Counted from the stretch's first letter, positions 8,671 to 18,261 are shown. The stretch: DNA of 64,000 bases from Chloroflexota bacterium (GCA_005882135.1 VBDR01000031.1:1-64000), one strand, 5' to 3'. The notes: generated by a model not told the origin, from the sequence alone. A program made the numbers and translations.

Positions 8671-8715
8671 GCCCCTCACCCTAGCCCTCTCCCCTGAATG
8701 GGATAGGGAGATCAG
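8671..8715. repeat. CCCTCTCCC-type palindromic repeat
   Basis: The stretch between the converging proS and HD-GYP genes contains CCCCTCACCCTAGCCCTCTC followed by a partly complementary GGGATAGGGAG. It resembles the shorter copy at 27084 and probably serves as a bidirectional terminator or is a dispersed element. Confidence 0.45.
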
Positions 8716-8728
8716 GTACGGATTTGAT

Positions 8729-11710
8729 CTAACCGGTCGGGTTTTCGAACGCCCCGATCACAGGCGCATCAGGGTGCAGGGACTTCTGCGCCACGAGCTT
8801 CAAAGTCCCGCTCCCGACCGCATCCAGCACCGCCTCGACCACGTCCGGATGGAAATGCGTCCCCGCCCCCGCACGCACCTGCTCCACCGCCACCTCCAGC
8901 GGCATCCCCTTCCGGTAGGGGCGGTCCGACGTCATCGCGTCGATCGCATCCGCGGCGCTCACGATCCACGCGAACATCGGCAGCTCGTCATCCTTCTTGC
9001 GGTCCGGATAACCCTTCCCGTCGTAACGCTCGTGGTGCGAGCGCACGATGACCAGCTCATCAGTGAGCATGCGCAGGCCGCTGAGGATGTTGAACCCGAC
9101 GACGGTGTGGCTCTTCATCTTCTCGAACTCAGCCTCGGTGAGCTTCCCCGTCTTCTGCAGCACCGCGTCGGGCACCCCGATCTTGCCGATATCGTGAAGC
9201 CGCCCACCCCGCTCGAGCCGCACCCATGCTTCCTGATTCTCAGGCGAGTAGTGCATCTGACGGGCGATCATCAGCGCGTATTTCGTGACCCTCTCGGAAT
9301 GACCCGCTGTATACGGATCGCGCGCGTCGACCGCGTTGGCGAGCGCCTCGAGGGAGGCGAGGATGACCTCTTCGCGGTCCTTGAACAAGCGGGCGTTGTC
9401 GATCGCAACCGCCGCCTGGGTGGCGAGCTCGGTGACCAGGTTGCGATGGTCCGCGGTGAAGGCATGACCGACCTGGTAGTTGGCGAGGTAGACGACGCCA
9501 AGCGGTTTGCCGCGAAGCGTGATCGGCACGCACAGCACCGCGCGCGGGTTGAGCGGCGAGTCGGCCTGGGACTCGTGCTCCATGGCCTCCATCACGGGCT
9601 CGTCAGTCTCCATGACGCGCCGGCAGATCTCGCCCCCCAGGTCGAGCGCCAGCTTTTCCGCCGTGTGGTGGTCGGTGCCGAATCCTCCCTTGAGCACGAG
9701 GTTGCCCCCATCCTCCAGCGCGAGGCAGCCGATCTGGGCGGACGATGCCTTGGCCGCCCCGGCCAGCACCTGCTGCAGCACCTGGTTCAGGTCGAGCGTC
9801 GAGGTCGCGGCCTGCAGCGCTTCCTGCAAGTTGCGCAGCTCCCAGATGCTGCGCTCGTTCTTCTCGTACAGCTCGGCGTTGCGGACAGCCACGACACCCT
9901 GGTTGCCAAGCGTGGCCAGGACGCGCTGGTCGTCGGCGGTCCACTCGCGCTTGGCGGTGTCGAAGACGGACAGCGTCCCCCAAAGCCGGCCTTCCTCGAG
10001 CATCGGCGTGCAGATCGCGGCCTGCAGCCCGTACTTGCGAAGGTCAGGCGGCGAGCCGAGGTCACTGCTCGCGTCCAGATCGGCGACCGCCGTCGCCCGC
10101 AAGCTCAGCATCACAGCCCCGACGATGCCCTGGCCGTTCTGCAGCTCCATCCCGTCGACCTCTGCGGGCAACCCGAGCGACATGATCACCGCCTGGCGTC
10201 CCTCAGGCGTGCTGCGCGTGAGGAGGCCCGCACTGCCCGTCGTCACGCGCACCGCGGTTTCGAGCGTCTTCTGCTCCAGCACGCGCGCGCCCTGGGTGAC
10301 GGTCGTCAGCGCTTGTGAGACCTCGCCGAGCGCGTCCAGCGCGGTGTCGAGCCTGGACGCCTGGCCGGAGACGACCTGCAGGATTCGCGAGTTCTCCACC
10401 GCCACCCCGGCCATCGAGCCAAGGTCGTCCAGGGCTGACACGTCTTGCTGGCTGAACCCCGAGTTCCCGCGCCGGCCCAGGCAAAGCGCGCCGATGACCC
10501 CGGTCTTGCCCCGGATCGGCGTCAAGGCTTCATTGACCGTCGCGCCCAGCCTCTCCGGCTGCAGGCCGCTGTAGATGCCTTCCTCCTCAGTGACCAGGTT
10601 GCGCAGCGTGGTCTCCCCTTCGCGAACCCGGGCCAGCACGGCGTCGACCGGCTCCGCGGGGGCGGATTCGTCCAGGCCCACGTACGTGTCGCCCGGCTGG
10701 AAGAGGATCGCGCGTCCGGTCTCATACCGGATCATCTCGACTCCACGCGCGAGAACCAGCTCGAGGACCTCGTTCATCGTCTTGCCAGATGCTTCCTTGA
10801 CGAGCTCGTTCATCAACGAATAGCGCGCCGATTCGTGGCGGGTCAGGGCGACCAGATGCGCACTCGCCAGGTGACCGCCGGCGCGAACCGCCAGGGTGCC
10901 GCCAAGGCGGCGATCGTCGTCGGTGAAGGTGCCGGCCTTGCGACCCAGGACGACGAAGCCGCCGACGTGCTCGCCGATCGGCATCGGAACTGCCAGCAGG
11001 CTTGCGAGATGGAAGTCGTCGGGTACGTAGCTGATGAGCTCGCCCAGACCGTCTTCGTTCTCGGCCATGAACGCATTGCCGGCCTCGATCGTGGCCAGAA
11101 GGCGCCCGGGGTCTCCGTGCATGCGGTTTACCGCCTGAGGCCGCAGCCGCTCGACGCCGAGGCCGGGCGGCTGGGGGACGTATCGCCGGCCGTCGGCGGA
11201 GACGAGGTAGCAGCATGCGAAATCGGCCCCCACCTGGCCTGCGATGCTCGCGGTCAGCGCGGCCATATCGTCGGGCCGCGCTCCGTTGGCGTCTGAGGTC
11301 GCGGCAAGAAAGGCACGGTGCTTTTGCTCGAGCTGCGAGGTGACGCCATGCAGCTCCTCGGCACGGCGTCTCAGGGCGTCGGCGAAGCTGCGAAAAGCCA
11401 TGACGCCGGTCGCGCCGGCGACGCCGAGGACGACCATCCCGCTCAGCTGCAGGAGGAGATCGCCCTGGTTGGGGTTGAGCTGGACGATCAGCGCCGTCAG
11501 GACCAGGGCGGCGCCCGCCGCGGGCACCACCAGCCGCCACTGGCGGTAAACGATGCCCGCGGCCAGGGCGAGAAGGCCCGCGACCCCGGCCAGGCCGGTC
11601 GACCAGCCCACGCGGCCGCTCGCGTTGAGCGAGGCCCCGAGCATGATCAGCACGGCCGTGCCCGCGGACAGGCCGACTCGCAACGCAAATCCAGCCCGAT
11701 CTGAACTCAT
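8729..11710 (-). CDS. Membrane multi-GAF HD-GYP phosphodiesterase
   Basis: The 993-residue protein has about four N-terminal membrane spans (residues about 8-105) and a linker helix. Four GAF-like regions follow (starting near DMAALTASIAG, MNELVKEASGK, TALDALGEVSQ and LQAATSTLDLN), then a C-terminal HD-GYP domain. The HD motif is LHDIGKIGVP near residue 838 and the GYP motif is GKGYPD near 899, followed by SAADAIDAMTSDRPYRKG. HD-GYP domains hydrolyse cyclic di-GMP, so this is likely a membrane sensor that lowers the second messenger in response to GAF ligands, which are unknown. The ATG at 11710 lies 13 bases downstream of a TAGACT hexamer. Confidence 0.9.
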   Translation of the reverse strand: MSSDRAGFALRVGLSAGTAVLIMLGASLNASGRVGWSTGLAGVAGLLALAAGIVYRQWRLVVPAAGAALVLTALIVQLNPNQGDLLLQLSGMVVLGVAGATGVMAFRSFADALRRRAEELHGVTSQLEQKHRAFLAATSDANGARPDDMAALTASIAGQVGADFACCYLVSADGRRYVPQPPGLGVERLRPQAVNRMHGDPGRLLATIEAGNAFMAENEDGLGELISYVPDDFHLASLLAVPMPIGEHVGGFVVLGRKAGTFTDDDRRLGGTLAVRAGGHLASAHLVALTRHESARYSLMNELVKEASGKTMNEVLELVLARGVEMIRYETGRAILFQPGDTYVGLDESAPAEPVDAVLARVREGETTLRNLVTEEEGIYSGLQPERLGATVNEALTPIRGKTGVIGALCLGRRGNSGFSQQDVSALDDLGSMAGVAVENSRILQVVSGQASRLDTALDALGEVSQALTTVTQGARVLEQKTLETAVRVTTGSAGLLTRSTPEGRQAVIMSLGLPAEVDGMELQNGQGIVGAVMLSLRATAVADLDASSDLGSPPDLRKYGLQAAICTPMLEEGRLWGTLSVFDTAKREWTADDQRVLATLGNQGVVAVRNAELYEKNERSIWELRNLQEALQAATSTLDLNQVLQQVLAGAAKASSAQIGCLALEDGGNLVLKGGFGTDHHTAEKLALDLGGEICRRVMETDEPVMEAMEHESQADSPLNPRAVLCVPITLRGKPLGVVYLANYQVGHAFTADHRNLVTELATQAAVAIDNARLFKDREEVILASLEALANAVDARDPYTAGHSERVTKYALMIARQMHYSPENQEAWVRLERGGRLHDIGKIGVPDAVLQKTGKLTEAEFEKMKSHTVVGFNILSGLRMLTDELVIVRSHHERYDGKGYPDRKKDDELPMFAWIVSAADAIDAMTSDRPYRKGMPLEVAVEQVRAGAGTHFHPDVVEAVLDAVGSGTLKLVAQKSLHPDAPVIGAFENPTG

Positions 11711-11723
11711 CTGGCGGCGAGTA

Positions 11724-11729
11724 AGTCTA
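11724..11729 (-). promoter_or_regulatory. -10 hexamer for the HD-GYP gene
   Basis: TAGACT on the minus strand with 13 bases to the ATG at 11710. It predicts a very short leader. No clear -35 element is seen. Confidence 0.4.
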
Positions 11730-11787
11730 GGTTTGTGTTCCGAAGGGGAAGCTAGATAGCGAACTTAAACTTCATGCCAGGCACAAA

Positions 11788-13917
11788 GTGACGGTTTCCG
11801 AGCTCCTCAGGATCGCCGACCACCTCGACCCCAAGGGCCAGCTGATGGTCCGGAAGGCTTTCGAGCGGGCCGCGACCGCTCACCACGGCCAGCACCGCTT
11901 GTCGGGCGAGGACTACGTCAACCACCCGCTCGAGGTGGCCGCCATCCTCGCCGACCTGGAGCTCGACGCGGAGACGATCGCCGCCGCCCTCCTCCACGAC
12001 ACCGTCGAAGACACGAACCTCACCGCGGACGAGGTCAAGCGGGAGTTCGGGGCCGAGGTGGCGCGGCTGGTGGAAGGCGTCACCAAGCTGGGCCGCTTAT
12101 CTTTGCGCACCGACCAGCAGCAGCAGGCCGAGAACATCCGCAAGATGATGGTCGCGATGGCGGAGGACCTCAGGGTCGTCCTCATCAAGCTGGCCGATCG
12201 GCTGCACAACATGCGGACCCTGGAGCCGCTGACCGAGCCCAAGCGGCGGAAGATCTCGCGGGAGACGCTCGACATCTACGCTCCGCTTGCGCACCGGCTC
12301 GGCATCGGCCAGATCAAGTGGGAGCTCGAGGACCTCGCCTTCCGCAACCTCGAGCCCGAGGCATTCGACGACGTCGTCAAGCGCATCGCACGCAAGCGTG
12401 ACGAGCGTGAGGCCCTGGTTTCAGATCTGCGCGAGATCCTCGCCCGCGAGCTCGAGAAGGTTGGCATCCAGGCCGACATCACGGGCCGGCCGAAGCACAT
12501 CTACTCCGTCTGGCAGAAGATGACCCGCGAGAGCAAGGACTTCAGCGAGATCTACGACCTCTCCGCGATCCGGGTCCAGGTCGAGTCGGTGCGTGACTGC
12601 TACGGGGTGCTGGGGGTCGTGCACTCGCTGTGGAAGCCGATGCCAGGCCGGTTCAAGGACTACGTCGCCATGCCCAAGTCGAACGGCTATCAATCCCTGC
12701 ACACGACCGTCATCACGCATACCGGCGAGCCCATCGAGATCCAGATCCGCACCCACGAGATGCACCGTGTCGCCGAGTTCGGCGTCGCCGCCCACTGGAC
12801 TTACAAGGAAGGTGGCCAGGACGCGAGCTTCGACCAGAAGCTGTCGTGGCTGCGCAGCCTGCTCGAGTGGCAAAACGAGGTGGGGGACGCTGAGTCCTTC
12901 CTCAACACGGTCAAGGTCGACCTGTTCCAGGACGAGGTCTACGTCTTCACGCCGCGCGGCGACGTCATCAACCTGCCCTCTGGCTCCACGCCTGTCGACT
13001 TCGCCTACCGCATCCACACCGAGGTCGGTCACCGATGCATCGGCGCGAAGGTCAACGGCCGCATGGTGCCCCTCGAATACGCGCTGCAGAACGGCGAGAT
13101 CGTCGAGATCCTCACCTCGAAGGGTCCTCACGGGCCCAGCCGGGACTGGCTGAATTTCGTCAAGAGCGCCTCGGCCAAGGAGCGCATCCGCAAATGGTTC
13201 AAGAGCCAGCGCCGCGAGGAGAACGTCGCCAAGGGCCACGACCTCCTCGACAAAGAGCTGCACCGCATGCACCGCATCAGCCTCGCCGACCTTCCCGGCC
13301 CGAAGCTGCTCGAAGTCGCCAACCTGCACAGGTTCGCGTCCGTCGACGATTTCCTGGCCGCGGTCGGATACGGCGACCTCTCGCCGCATGCGGTCGTGAT
13401 GCGGATGGCTCTGAGCCTCGACGCGCCGGGCGGCGACCTTCGCACCATCCCGCTGATCCCGCAGGTCCAGCCCTCGCCTCGAGTGCTCGTGCGCGGCGAA
13501 AAGGGAATTCTCACCACCGTCGCGACGTGTTGCCAGCCGGTGCCGGGTGACGCCATCGTCGGCTACACGACGCGTGGGAAAGGCGTCACCGTGCATCGCG
13601 CCGATTGCATCAACGCGGTCAACGCGCAGGACTCGGCCCGGGTGGTGCCGGTCGACTGGGACTCGGATGCCACGCATCTCTACCCGGTCGCGATCAAGAT
13701 CGAGGCGTGGGACCGTCAGGGCCTGATGCGCGATATCGCGACGGTCGTGGCGGAGAACCGCGTGAACATGTCGGCCCTCGAGGTCCACGTCTACGACGAC
13801 AAGACCGCCGTTGTGTCCGCAACCGTGGAGATCGATTCGCTCGCGCAGCTCTCGCGCCTGATGGAAAAGCTCGAAGGCGTCAAAGACGTGCATACGGTCG
13901 CCCGCGAAGCCTCGTGA
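11788..13917 (+). CDS. rel: Bifunctional (p)ppGpp synthetase/hydrolase
   Basis: This RelA/SpoT homologue makes and degrades the stringent-response alarmones. The domain order is complete in 709 residues: an HD hydrolase (YVNHPLEVAAIL, LLHDTVEDT, KLADRLHNMRTL) and a synthetase (GRPKHIYSVWQKM, and RFKDYVAMPKSNGYQSLHT, whose RxKD motif marks bifunctional enzymes). These are followed by TGS (VYVFTPRGDVINLPSG), a conserved-cysteine region (TTVATCCQPVPGD) and a C-terminal ACT domain (WDRQGLMRDIATVV). The start is GTG at 11788, giving MTVSELLRIADHL. The next gene overlaps by GTGA. Confidence 0.96.
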   Translation: MTVSELLRIADHLDPKGQLMVRKAFERAATAHHGQHRLSGEDYVNHPLEVAAILADLELDAETIAAALLHDTVEDTNLTADEVKREFGAEVARLVEGVTKLGRLSLRTDQQQQAENIRKMMVAMAEDLRVVLIKLADRLHNMRTLEPLTEPKRRKISRETLDIYAPLAHRLGIGQIKWELEDLAFRNLEPEAFDDVVKRIARKRDEREALVSDLREILARELEKVGIQADITGRPKHIYSVWQKMTRESKDFSEIYDLSAIRVQVESVRDCYGVLGVVHSLWKPMPGRFKDYVAMPKSNGYQSLHTTVITHTGEPIEIQIRTHEMHRVAEFGVAAHWTYKEGGQDASFDQKLSWLRSLLEWQNEVGDAESFLNTVKVDLFQDEVYVFTPRGDVINLPSGSTPVDFAYRIHTEVGHRCIGAKVNGRMVPLEYALQNGEIVEILTSKGPHGPSRDWLNFVKSASAKERIRKWFKSQRREENVAKGHDLLDKELHRMHRISLADLPGPKLLEVANLHRFASVDDFLAAVGYGDLSPHAVVMRMALSLDAPGGDLRTIPLIPQVQPSPRVLVRGEKGILTTVATCCQPVPGDAIVGYTTRGKGVTVHRADCINAVNAQDSARVVPVDWDSDATHLYPVAIKIEAWDRQGLMRDIATVVAENRVNMSALEVHVYDDKTAVVSATVEIDSLAQLSRLMEKLEGVKDVHTVAREAS

Positions 13918-14918
13918 CGCGCGGATCCAAAGAGGTCCGGCTGGACGCGCCTGTCGAGGTCGCGTGGAGCGCACTTGTCTCTCCCGAGCGCCGGCGCTGG
14001 TACTACCGGCTGGCCCCCGATGGCGAGTTTGCCGAGGGCCGCACCATCCGCTGGCTCGATGCCGGCGGCATACCCGCCGAGGAATCGGAGATCGTCGAGC
14101 TCAAGGCGCCCACACGACTGGTCATGCAGACGAGGTTTCTGTACGCGCCGGCCTTCGCGAAGCAGCCGCCGCATACGCTCACGTGGGAAATCGCGCGGGC
14201 TGGAAAGGGCTGTCGGGTGCGCATGTCATGGGATGCGACCGAGATGGTGGCCGGCCTGCTCGACTCGGAAGGCGACAACCTCTTGCAGGCGCTGCGGCTC
14301 GAACACGATGCTGTGGCGCAAGCGGAGATCGCGCGACTGCCCAGCATCGGTGACATCACCGTTCAGGACGTGACGCCGGATCGACTCGCCGACTATTGGG
14401 CCTTCTTCGATCACGACGCATTTCGCGACTATCCAGGTTGGCAATCGTGCTACTGCATGGAGACGCACCGCACTCAAACGGACGAGGAATGGGCGGTGCG
14501 AACTGCTGACGACAACCGCCGTGACATGAGCAAAGGGATCACGAGCGGGACGGTGACGGGGCTGCTCGCCTACGTCGACGGCAAGCCGGTCGGATGGTCC
14601 AACTACGGCGAGACAACGCGGCTCAACGGAGTGATGCATCGGTTCGGCCTCAATGCGGCGGAGCAGCAGGGGGTCGGCTCGCTGGCCTGCTTTGTCATCG
14701 CCGCCCCGTATCGGCACCACGGGGTGGCGACTGCGTTGCTGGACGCCGCGCTGGAGCGCCTGCGTGCGCGCGGCGTGCGCGTCGCGGAGGCGTATCCCGC
14801 GCGAAAGCAGGACTCTCCGCAAGGGAACTATCGCGGTCCCCTGCAGATGTTTCTCCGGGCTGGCTTCGAGCCCTACCGCGAGACCGACCGGCATCTGATC
14901 GTCCGCAAAACCTTGTGA
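13914..14918 (+). CDS. SRPBCC-GNAT fusion protein
   Basis: The gene starts at GTG 13914 in a GTGA overlap with rel. Its 334-residue product joins two domains. Residues 1-145 look like an AHSA1/SRPBCC ligand-binding fold (KEVRLDAPVEVAWSALVSPE, ending WDATEMVAGLLDSEG). Residues about 150-334 are a GNAT N-acetyltransferase with the acetyl-CoA loop APYRHHGVATALLDAALERL and a C-terminal FLRAGFEPYRETDRHLIVRK. The GNAT half resembles single-domain proteins often annotated as acetyltransferases of unknown substrate. Linkage to rel suggests co-expression but gives no function. Confidence 0.75.
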   Translation: MTRGSKEVRLDAPVEVAWSALVSPERRRWYYRLAPDGEFAEGRTIRWLDAGGIPAEESEIVELKAPTRLVMQTRFLYAPAFAKQPPHTLTWEIARAGKGCRVRMSWDATEMVAGLLDSEGDNLLQALRLEHDAVAQAEIARLPSIGDITVQDVTPDRLADYWAFFDHDAFRDYPGWQSCYCMETHRTQTDEEWAVRTADDNRRDMSKGITSGTVTGLLAYVDGKPVGWSNYGETTRLNGVMHRFGLNAAEQQGVGSLACFVIAAPYRHHGVATALLDAALERLRARGVRVAEAYPARKQDSPQGNYRGPLQMFLRAGFEPYRETDRHLIVRKTL

Positions 14919-15550
14919 CGATCCACATCGAGGTCACCGCCGACCGACGGTTCGCCACGAACTCGTACCTTGTCGAGGACGAGCACACGCACGACGCCGC
15001 TGTCATCGACTCCAACCTGGAGCCCGAGCTGATCGTCGAGGTCGCAAGCACGCGCGGCGCCACAGTGAAGGCGATCCTCCTCACGCACACCGACCTCGAT
15101 CACATCGCGGGACTCCACGAGCTGCGGGAGGCATTCGGCTCCGTGCCGATCGCCGTGCACGACGCCGAGCGGCACGTGGTTGCCGAGGGGAAGCCGCTGC
15201 GGCGAGAGTTTGGCCCGATCGCCACGCAGGTCGACAACGTCGTGAGCCTTGAAGATGGTAAGACCTATCGCGTCGGGTCGCTCGAGTTCGAGATACTGCA
15301 CACCCCGGGCCACAGCCCCGGCGGCGTGACCCTGAAGATCGACGGTTACCTGTTCACCGGCGACGCGCTCTTCGCCGGCTCGGTCGGCCGCTCAGACTTT
15401 GCGAACTCGGACACCGCGGCCCTGCTCGACGGCATTCGTTCCCGGCTGCTCTCGCAGCCTGACGACATGATTGTCTACAGCGGACACGGCCCCGCCACCA
15501 CCATCGGGCGGGAGCGAAAGATGAACCCCTTTCTGGTCGAGCCTACTTAG
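14915..15550 (+). CDS. Metallo-beta-lactamase-fold hydrolase
   Basis: This 211-residue glyoxalase II-like hydrolase starts at GTG 14915, in a GTGA overlap with the preceding fusion gene. Metal-binding motifs are LLTHTDLDHIAG, HTPGHSPGG, FTGDALFAGSVGRSDF and a final SGHGP. The second His of the canonical HxHxDH is Asp here (HTDLDH), a variant known in some sub-families, which may change metal occupancy. The substrate is unknown; a hydroxyacylglutathione-type thioester is only a guess. Its 3' end overlaps the 3' end of tadC by eight bases. Confidence 0.85.
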   Translation: MTIHIEVTADRRFATNSYLVEDEHTHDAAVIDSNLEPELIVEVASTRGATVKAILLTHTDLDHIAGLHELREAFGSVPIAVHDAERHVVAEGKPLRREFGPIATQVDNVVSLEDGKTYRVGSLEFEILHTPGHSPGGVTLKIDGYLFTGDALFAGSVGRSDFANSDTAALLDGIRSRLLSQPDDMIVYSGHGPATTIGRERKMNPFLVEPT

Positions 15551-16472
15551 AGCCCAGCGTCAGGACGACGAGCAGGGCCGGTCCTAGCAACACCAACCAC
15601 AGCGTGGGGAACACACAGCCGACGGTGGGAAGCAGGATCTTCAGCGACGCCCGGGCCGCTTCGGTGCGGATCTTCAGACGGCGCTTCACCCGCATCTGGG
15701 CGGCGTGCGCCGCGATCGTGCGCGCGATCGGCACCCCTGTCCGCTCCGCGTAGAGGATGCCGCGGACCAGAGACGTGAAATCCTCGATCCCGGTGGCCTC
15801 GGCCATCTCCACCAGAGCCGCGGCACGCGGCCGTCCCAGCTGGATCTCGCGCAGCGCTCGCGCCACGAGCAGTGTCAGTGAATCGTCCTGGTGGCGGACC
15901 AGCTGCTCGAGCGCGCGGTCGAGACCGAGACCGGCCTCCATGCTGATGGCGACCACGTCCAGCGCGTTCGGCAGCGACGCTTCGAGCTCGGTGCGCCTTT
16001 CCCGGACGAGCTGCTCGAGCCAGATCACCGGCACGTAGAAGCCGATCGCCACGCCGGCGACGAGCGCGATGCCGATGGCGATCGGCGTCCCCAGGAACAT
16101 CCCGATCGCGGTGCCGATCGCGCCCAGGGCGGCAGCGGCCGCGATGCGCAAGGTCTGCAGGCCCGCCGGGTCCAGATTGAGCGGGTTACCGGCAAAATCG
16201 AGCTGCCGCCGGTAGTGCGCCGCCTGCGCCTCGGGCGTCATTCGCATCGTCTGGCGTTCCATCCAGCGGCGCAGCGGCGCCATGAGGCGCTCGACAAGCG
16301 GCTTCTCGAGCTGCAGCGCCACCGCGCTCTGCCCGAGCCCAACCTCCTGCCGTGCAAGGCGCTCGCGGGCCAGAGTCGTCGGGTCGGCGGCGCGCGAGGC
16401 GATGATCCCGATGGTCAGCACGTATGCGCCCACCGCGGCCGCGATGCCGATGACGATTGGCAGTGCGTTCAT
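15543..16472 (-). CDS. tadC: Tad pilus inner-membrane platform protein TadC
   Basis: This type II secretion F-domain protein is the second half of the membrane platform of the Tad pilus. The ATG at 16472 overlaps the tadB stop by ATGA and gives MNALPIVIGIAAAVG, so an in-frame upstream extension to 16547 is unlikely. The 309-residue protein has an N-terminal span, a central pair of spans, and a T2SSF domain from about residue 170 (LPNALDVVAISMEAGLGLDRAL, shown by LDVVAISMEAGLGLDRAL). It ends with a C-terminal span. It is the last gene of the minus-strand Tad arm. Confidence 0.9.
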   Translation of the reverse strand: MNALPIVIGIAAAVGAYVLTIGIIASRAADPTTLARERLARQEVGLGQSAVALQLEKPLVERLMAPLRRWMERQTMRMTPEAQAAHYRRQLDFAGNPLNLDPAGLQTLRIAAAAALGAIGTAIGMFLGTPIAIGIALVAGVAIGFYVPVIWLEQLVRERRTELEASLPNALDVVAISMEAGLGLDRALEQLVRHQDDSLTLLVARALREIQLGRPRAAALVEMAEATGIEDFTSLVRGILYAERTGVPIARTIAAHAAQMRVKRRLKIRTEAARASLKILLPTVGCVFPTLWLVLLGPALLVVLTLGSK

Positions 16473-17410
16473 ACGATCGCCGTCAGGCGGCGAATGATCA
16501 CGTTGCCGATGAACAACAGAAAGGCCGCGAACCCGAGCATCACCCAACCGAGTGGATTGACCAGCATCGGTCTGAAGTAATCCTGGACGACAAAGTAGAG
16601 CAGCACCGCGGCGACGATGGGGAGGAGGGTGATGATCAAAGCCGTCGCTCGCGACTGTGCGGTCGCCGCCAGGATCTCGGCTCGCATCTCCTCGCGCTGC
16701 CTCATCGTGTCGGCGAGCGTGACGAGAATCGCGGGAAGGTCGCCGCCGACGGAGCGTTGGATCGTGATCACCATCACCATCAGGCGCAGGTCGTTGCTGC
16801 CGATCCTCTTGACCATGTTGTTCATGGCGCTTTCTATCGACGCCCCGAGCTCGATCTCGCGGCGGGCGAGCGCAAACTCATCCGCCACCGGTGGTCCCGC
16901 GTTGTCCGTGACCGCGCTCAGCGATTGGGCCACAGACTGGCCCGCCTTCATCGAGTTGGCGATCAGCTCCATCGCCCGCGGCAGCCCGGCGTCGAACTGG
17001 CGGAGGCGATGTCCGCGCCGGTTGCGAAGGTACAGCGACGGCAGCACATAACCGAGCGCTGCCAGGATGAGAAACTCCGCGCCGACGCCGAAGCGCAGCA
17101 GCCCTACGACCGCCAGCAGCAGCGCCGCCCCCGCCTGGATGATCCTGAACTCGTACGGCCGCAGCTCGAAGTCAGCGCTGACCAGGTCGCGCTGGAGCTT
17201 GCTGGTCTGCTGCTCGGCGGCGATCCAGTTCGGTGTGCCGGTCGACTCAAAGCGGCGCCTCAGCTGCTCCCGGACGTCAGCGAGAGTTCGATAGGAGACG
17301 CGGACCTGCTCTTCGGGGCCCGCCGGCTGCTGCGAGCGCAGGGTCCCGTAGACCACGAGTCCAACCCCGATGGCGGCCGCGACGGCGACCACGATGATTG
17401 CGGTGCCCAT
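16469..17410 (-). CDS. tadB: Tad pilus inner-membrane platform protein TadB
   Basis: This is the first platform subunit of the Tad machine, which works with the TadA ATPase. The 313-residue protein has an N-terminal span (AIIVVAVAAAIGVGLVVYG) and a cytoplasmic linker. Two spans follow near residues 105-140, then a T2SSF domain (FDAGLPRAMELIANSMKAG, SQSLSAVTDNAGPPVADEF) and two C-terminal spans. It is coupled to tadC and preceded closely by cpaB. Confidence 0.92.
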   Translation of the reverse strand: MGTAIIVVAVAAAIGVGLVVYGTLRSQQPAGPEEQVRVSYRTLADVREQLRRRFESTGTPNWIAAEQQTSKLQRDLVSADFELRPYEFRIIQAGAALLLAVVGLLRFGVGAEFLILAALGYVLPSLYLRNRRGHRLRQFDAGLPRAMELIANSMKAGQSVAQSLSAVTDNAGPPVADEFALARREIELGASIESAMNNMVKRIGSNDLRLMVMVITIQRSVGGDLPAILVTLADTMRQREEMRAEILAATAQSRATALIITLLPIVAAVLLYFVVQDYFRPMLVNPLGWVMLGFAAFLLFIGNVIIRRLTAIV

Positions 17411-17423
17411 CGATCAGCCGGCC

Positions 17424-18218
17424 TCAGTGAAGCGTGAAGTGCCAGCGACCGTCGACGTCTTTGGGCCCAACCCCGGTGGCGGCGGAAACGTTCTGGCACT
17501 TCGTGTCAGGTCCGGTCGGCAGGTTCTGGTAGTCCGTGTATGACTCGAGCTCGTATTTCATCGATGCGTTGTTGAGGAGCCAGAACAGATACTCGGAGTC
17601 GCACCCGGTCATGAGCACGGTCAGGCTGCTCGTCACGGCCCCGGTCGTGCTCGAACCGCTGGCGGGTCCGACTCGCAGCACGTCGATGTCTCGAAAAACG
17701 GTGAGCACGACCGCCCGGCTCGGGTTCTGGCCGAACGCGGCGGTGTTGATGGTCGCGAGCATCGTGATCCTGTCGCCGACCTGGACGTAGCCGCCCACCC
17801 CCACCTGCTCGTTGGTCGGCACCGTGACCGCGACCCAGCCCCGGGGGATGGGGAGGTAGGCGACGTCGCTGCTGCTGAGCAGGTCGCCTGAGGGAGCGAT
17901 CAGGTTGGCGCTCACCGGCATCCCGGCCGGGATGTCCACGCGCGAGCCCTTGCCGGCCACATCCTTGACCGCCGCGAAAGCCTGGGGCGGAGGCTGGCTG
18001 ATGTTGCTGAGGCTCAGGTCCGAGGCCTGGATCACGGTCCGGGCCTTGATGTCGTGGGAGGCGACGACGACTTTGGTGCCGGTCGTGCTGCCCTGGATCA
18101 GTGGCAGGCTGGCGATCCCGGCGGCGGTCGCAAAGGCGAGCACCGCCAGGATGGCGCCGATGATGATGTAGAGCCTCCCGCGGCGCGGCCGGGCGAGGGC
18201 TGAGGTGGCTAGAGACAC
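17424..18218 (-). CDS. cpaB: Flp pilus assembly protein CpaB (SAF domain)
   Basis: CpaB/RcpC proteins are periplasmic or extracytoplasmic Tad components with a SAF domain. The 264-residue protein starts at a GTG and has a single N-terminal anchor (LYIIIGAILAVLAFATAAGI). The SAF region begins VVVASHDIKARTVIQASDL and continues with KGSRVDIPAGMPVSANL and GDRITMLATI. The C-terminal 80 residues are typical of the longer RcpC group. In diderms it works next to the secretin. No secretin gene is present here, so it may act in a secretin-free envelope. Confidence 0.85.
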   Translation of the reverse strand: MSLATSALARPRRGRLYIIIGAILAVLAFATAAGIASLPLIQGSTTGTKVVVASHDIKARTVIQASDLSLSNISQPPPQAFAAVKDVAGKGSRVDIPAGMPVSANLIAPSGDLLSSSDVAYLPIPRGWVAVTVPTNEQVGVGGYVQVGDRITMLATINTAAFGQNPSRAVVLTVFRDIDVLRVGPASGSSTTGAVTSSLTVLMTGCDSEYLFWLLNNASMKYELESYTDYQNLPTGPDTKCQNVSAATGVGPKDVDGRWHFTLH

Positions 18219-18261
18219 TTAATTGGGCGCAAGCTTCACAAAATGGACGCCGAAGCGCAAC

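Noticed and set aside
12421-13974. 517-codon minus-strand frame opposite rel
   Set aside because: Antisense shadow typical of high-GC coding DNA, with His/Asp/Arg-rich composition.
16473-16547. 25-residue extension of tadC
   Set aside because: It lies within tadB and is hydrophilic; ATG 16472 in the ATGA overlap gives the expected hydrophobic start.
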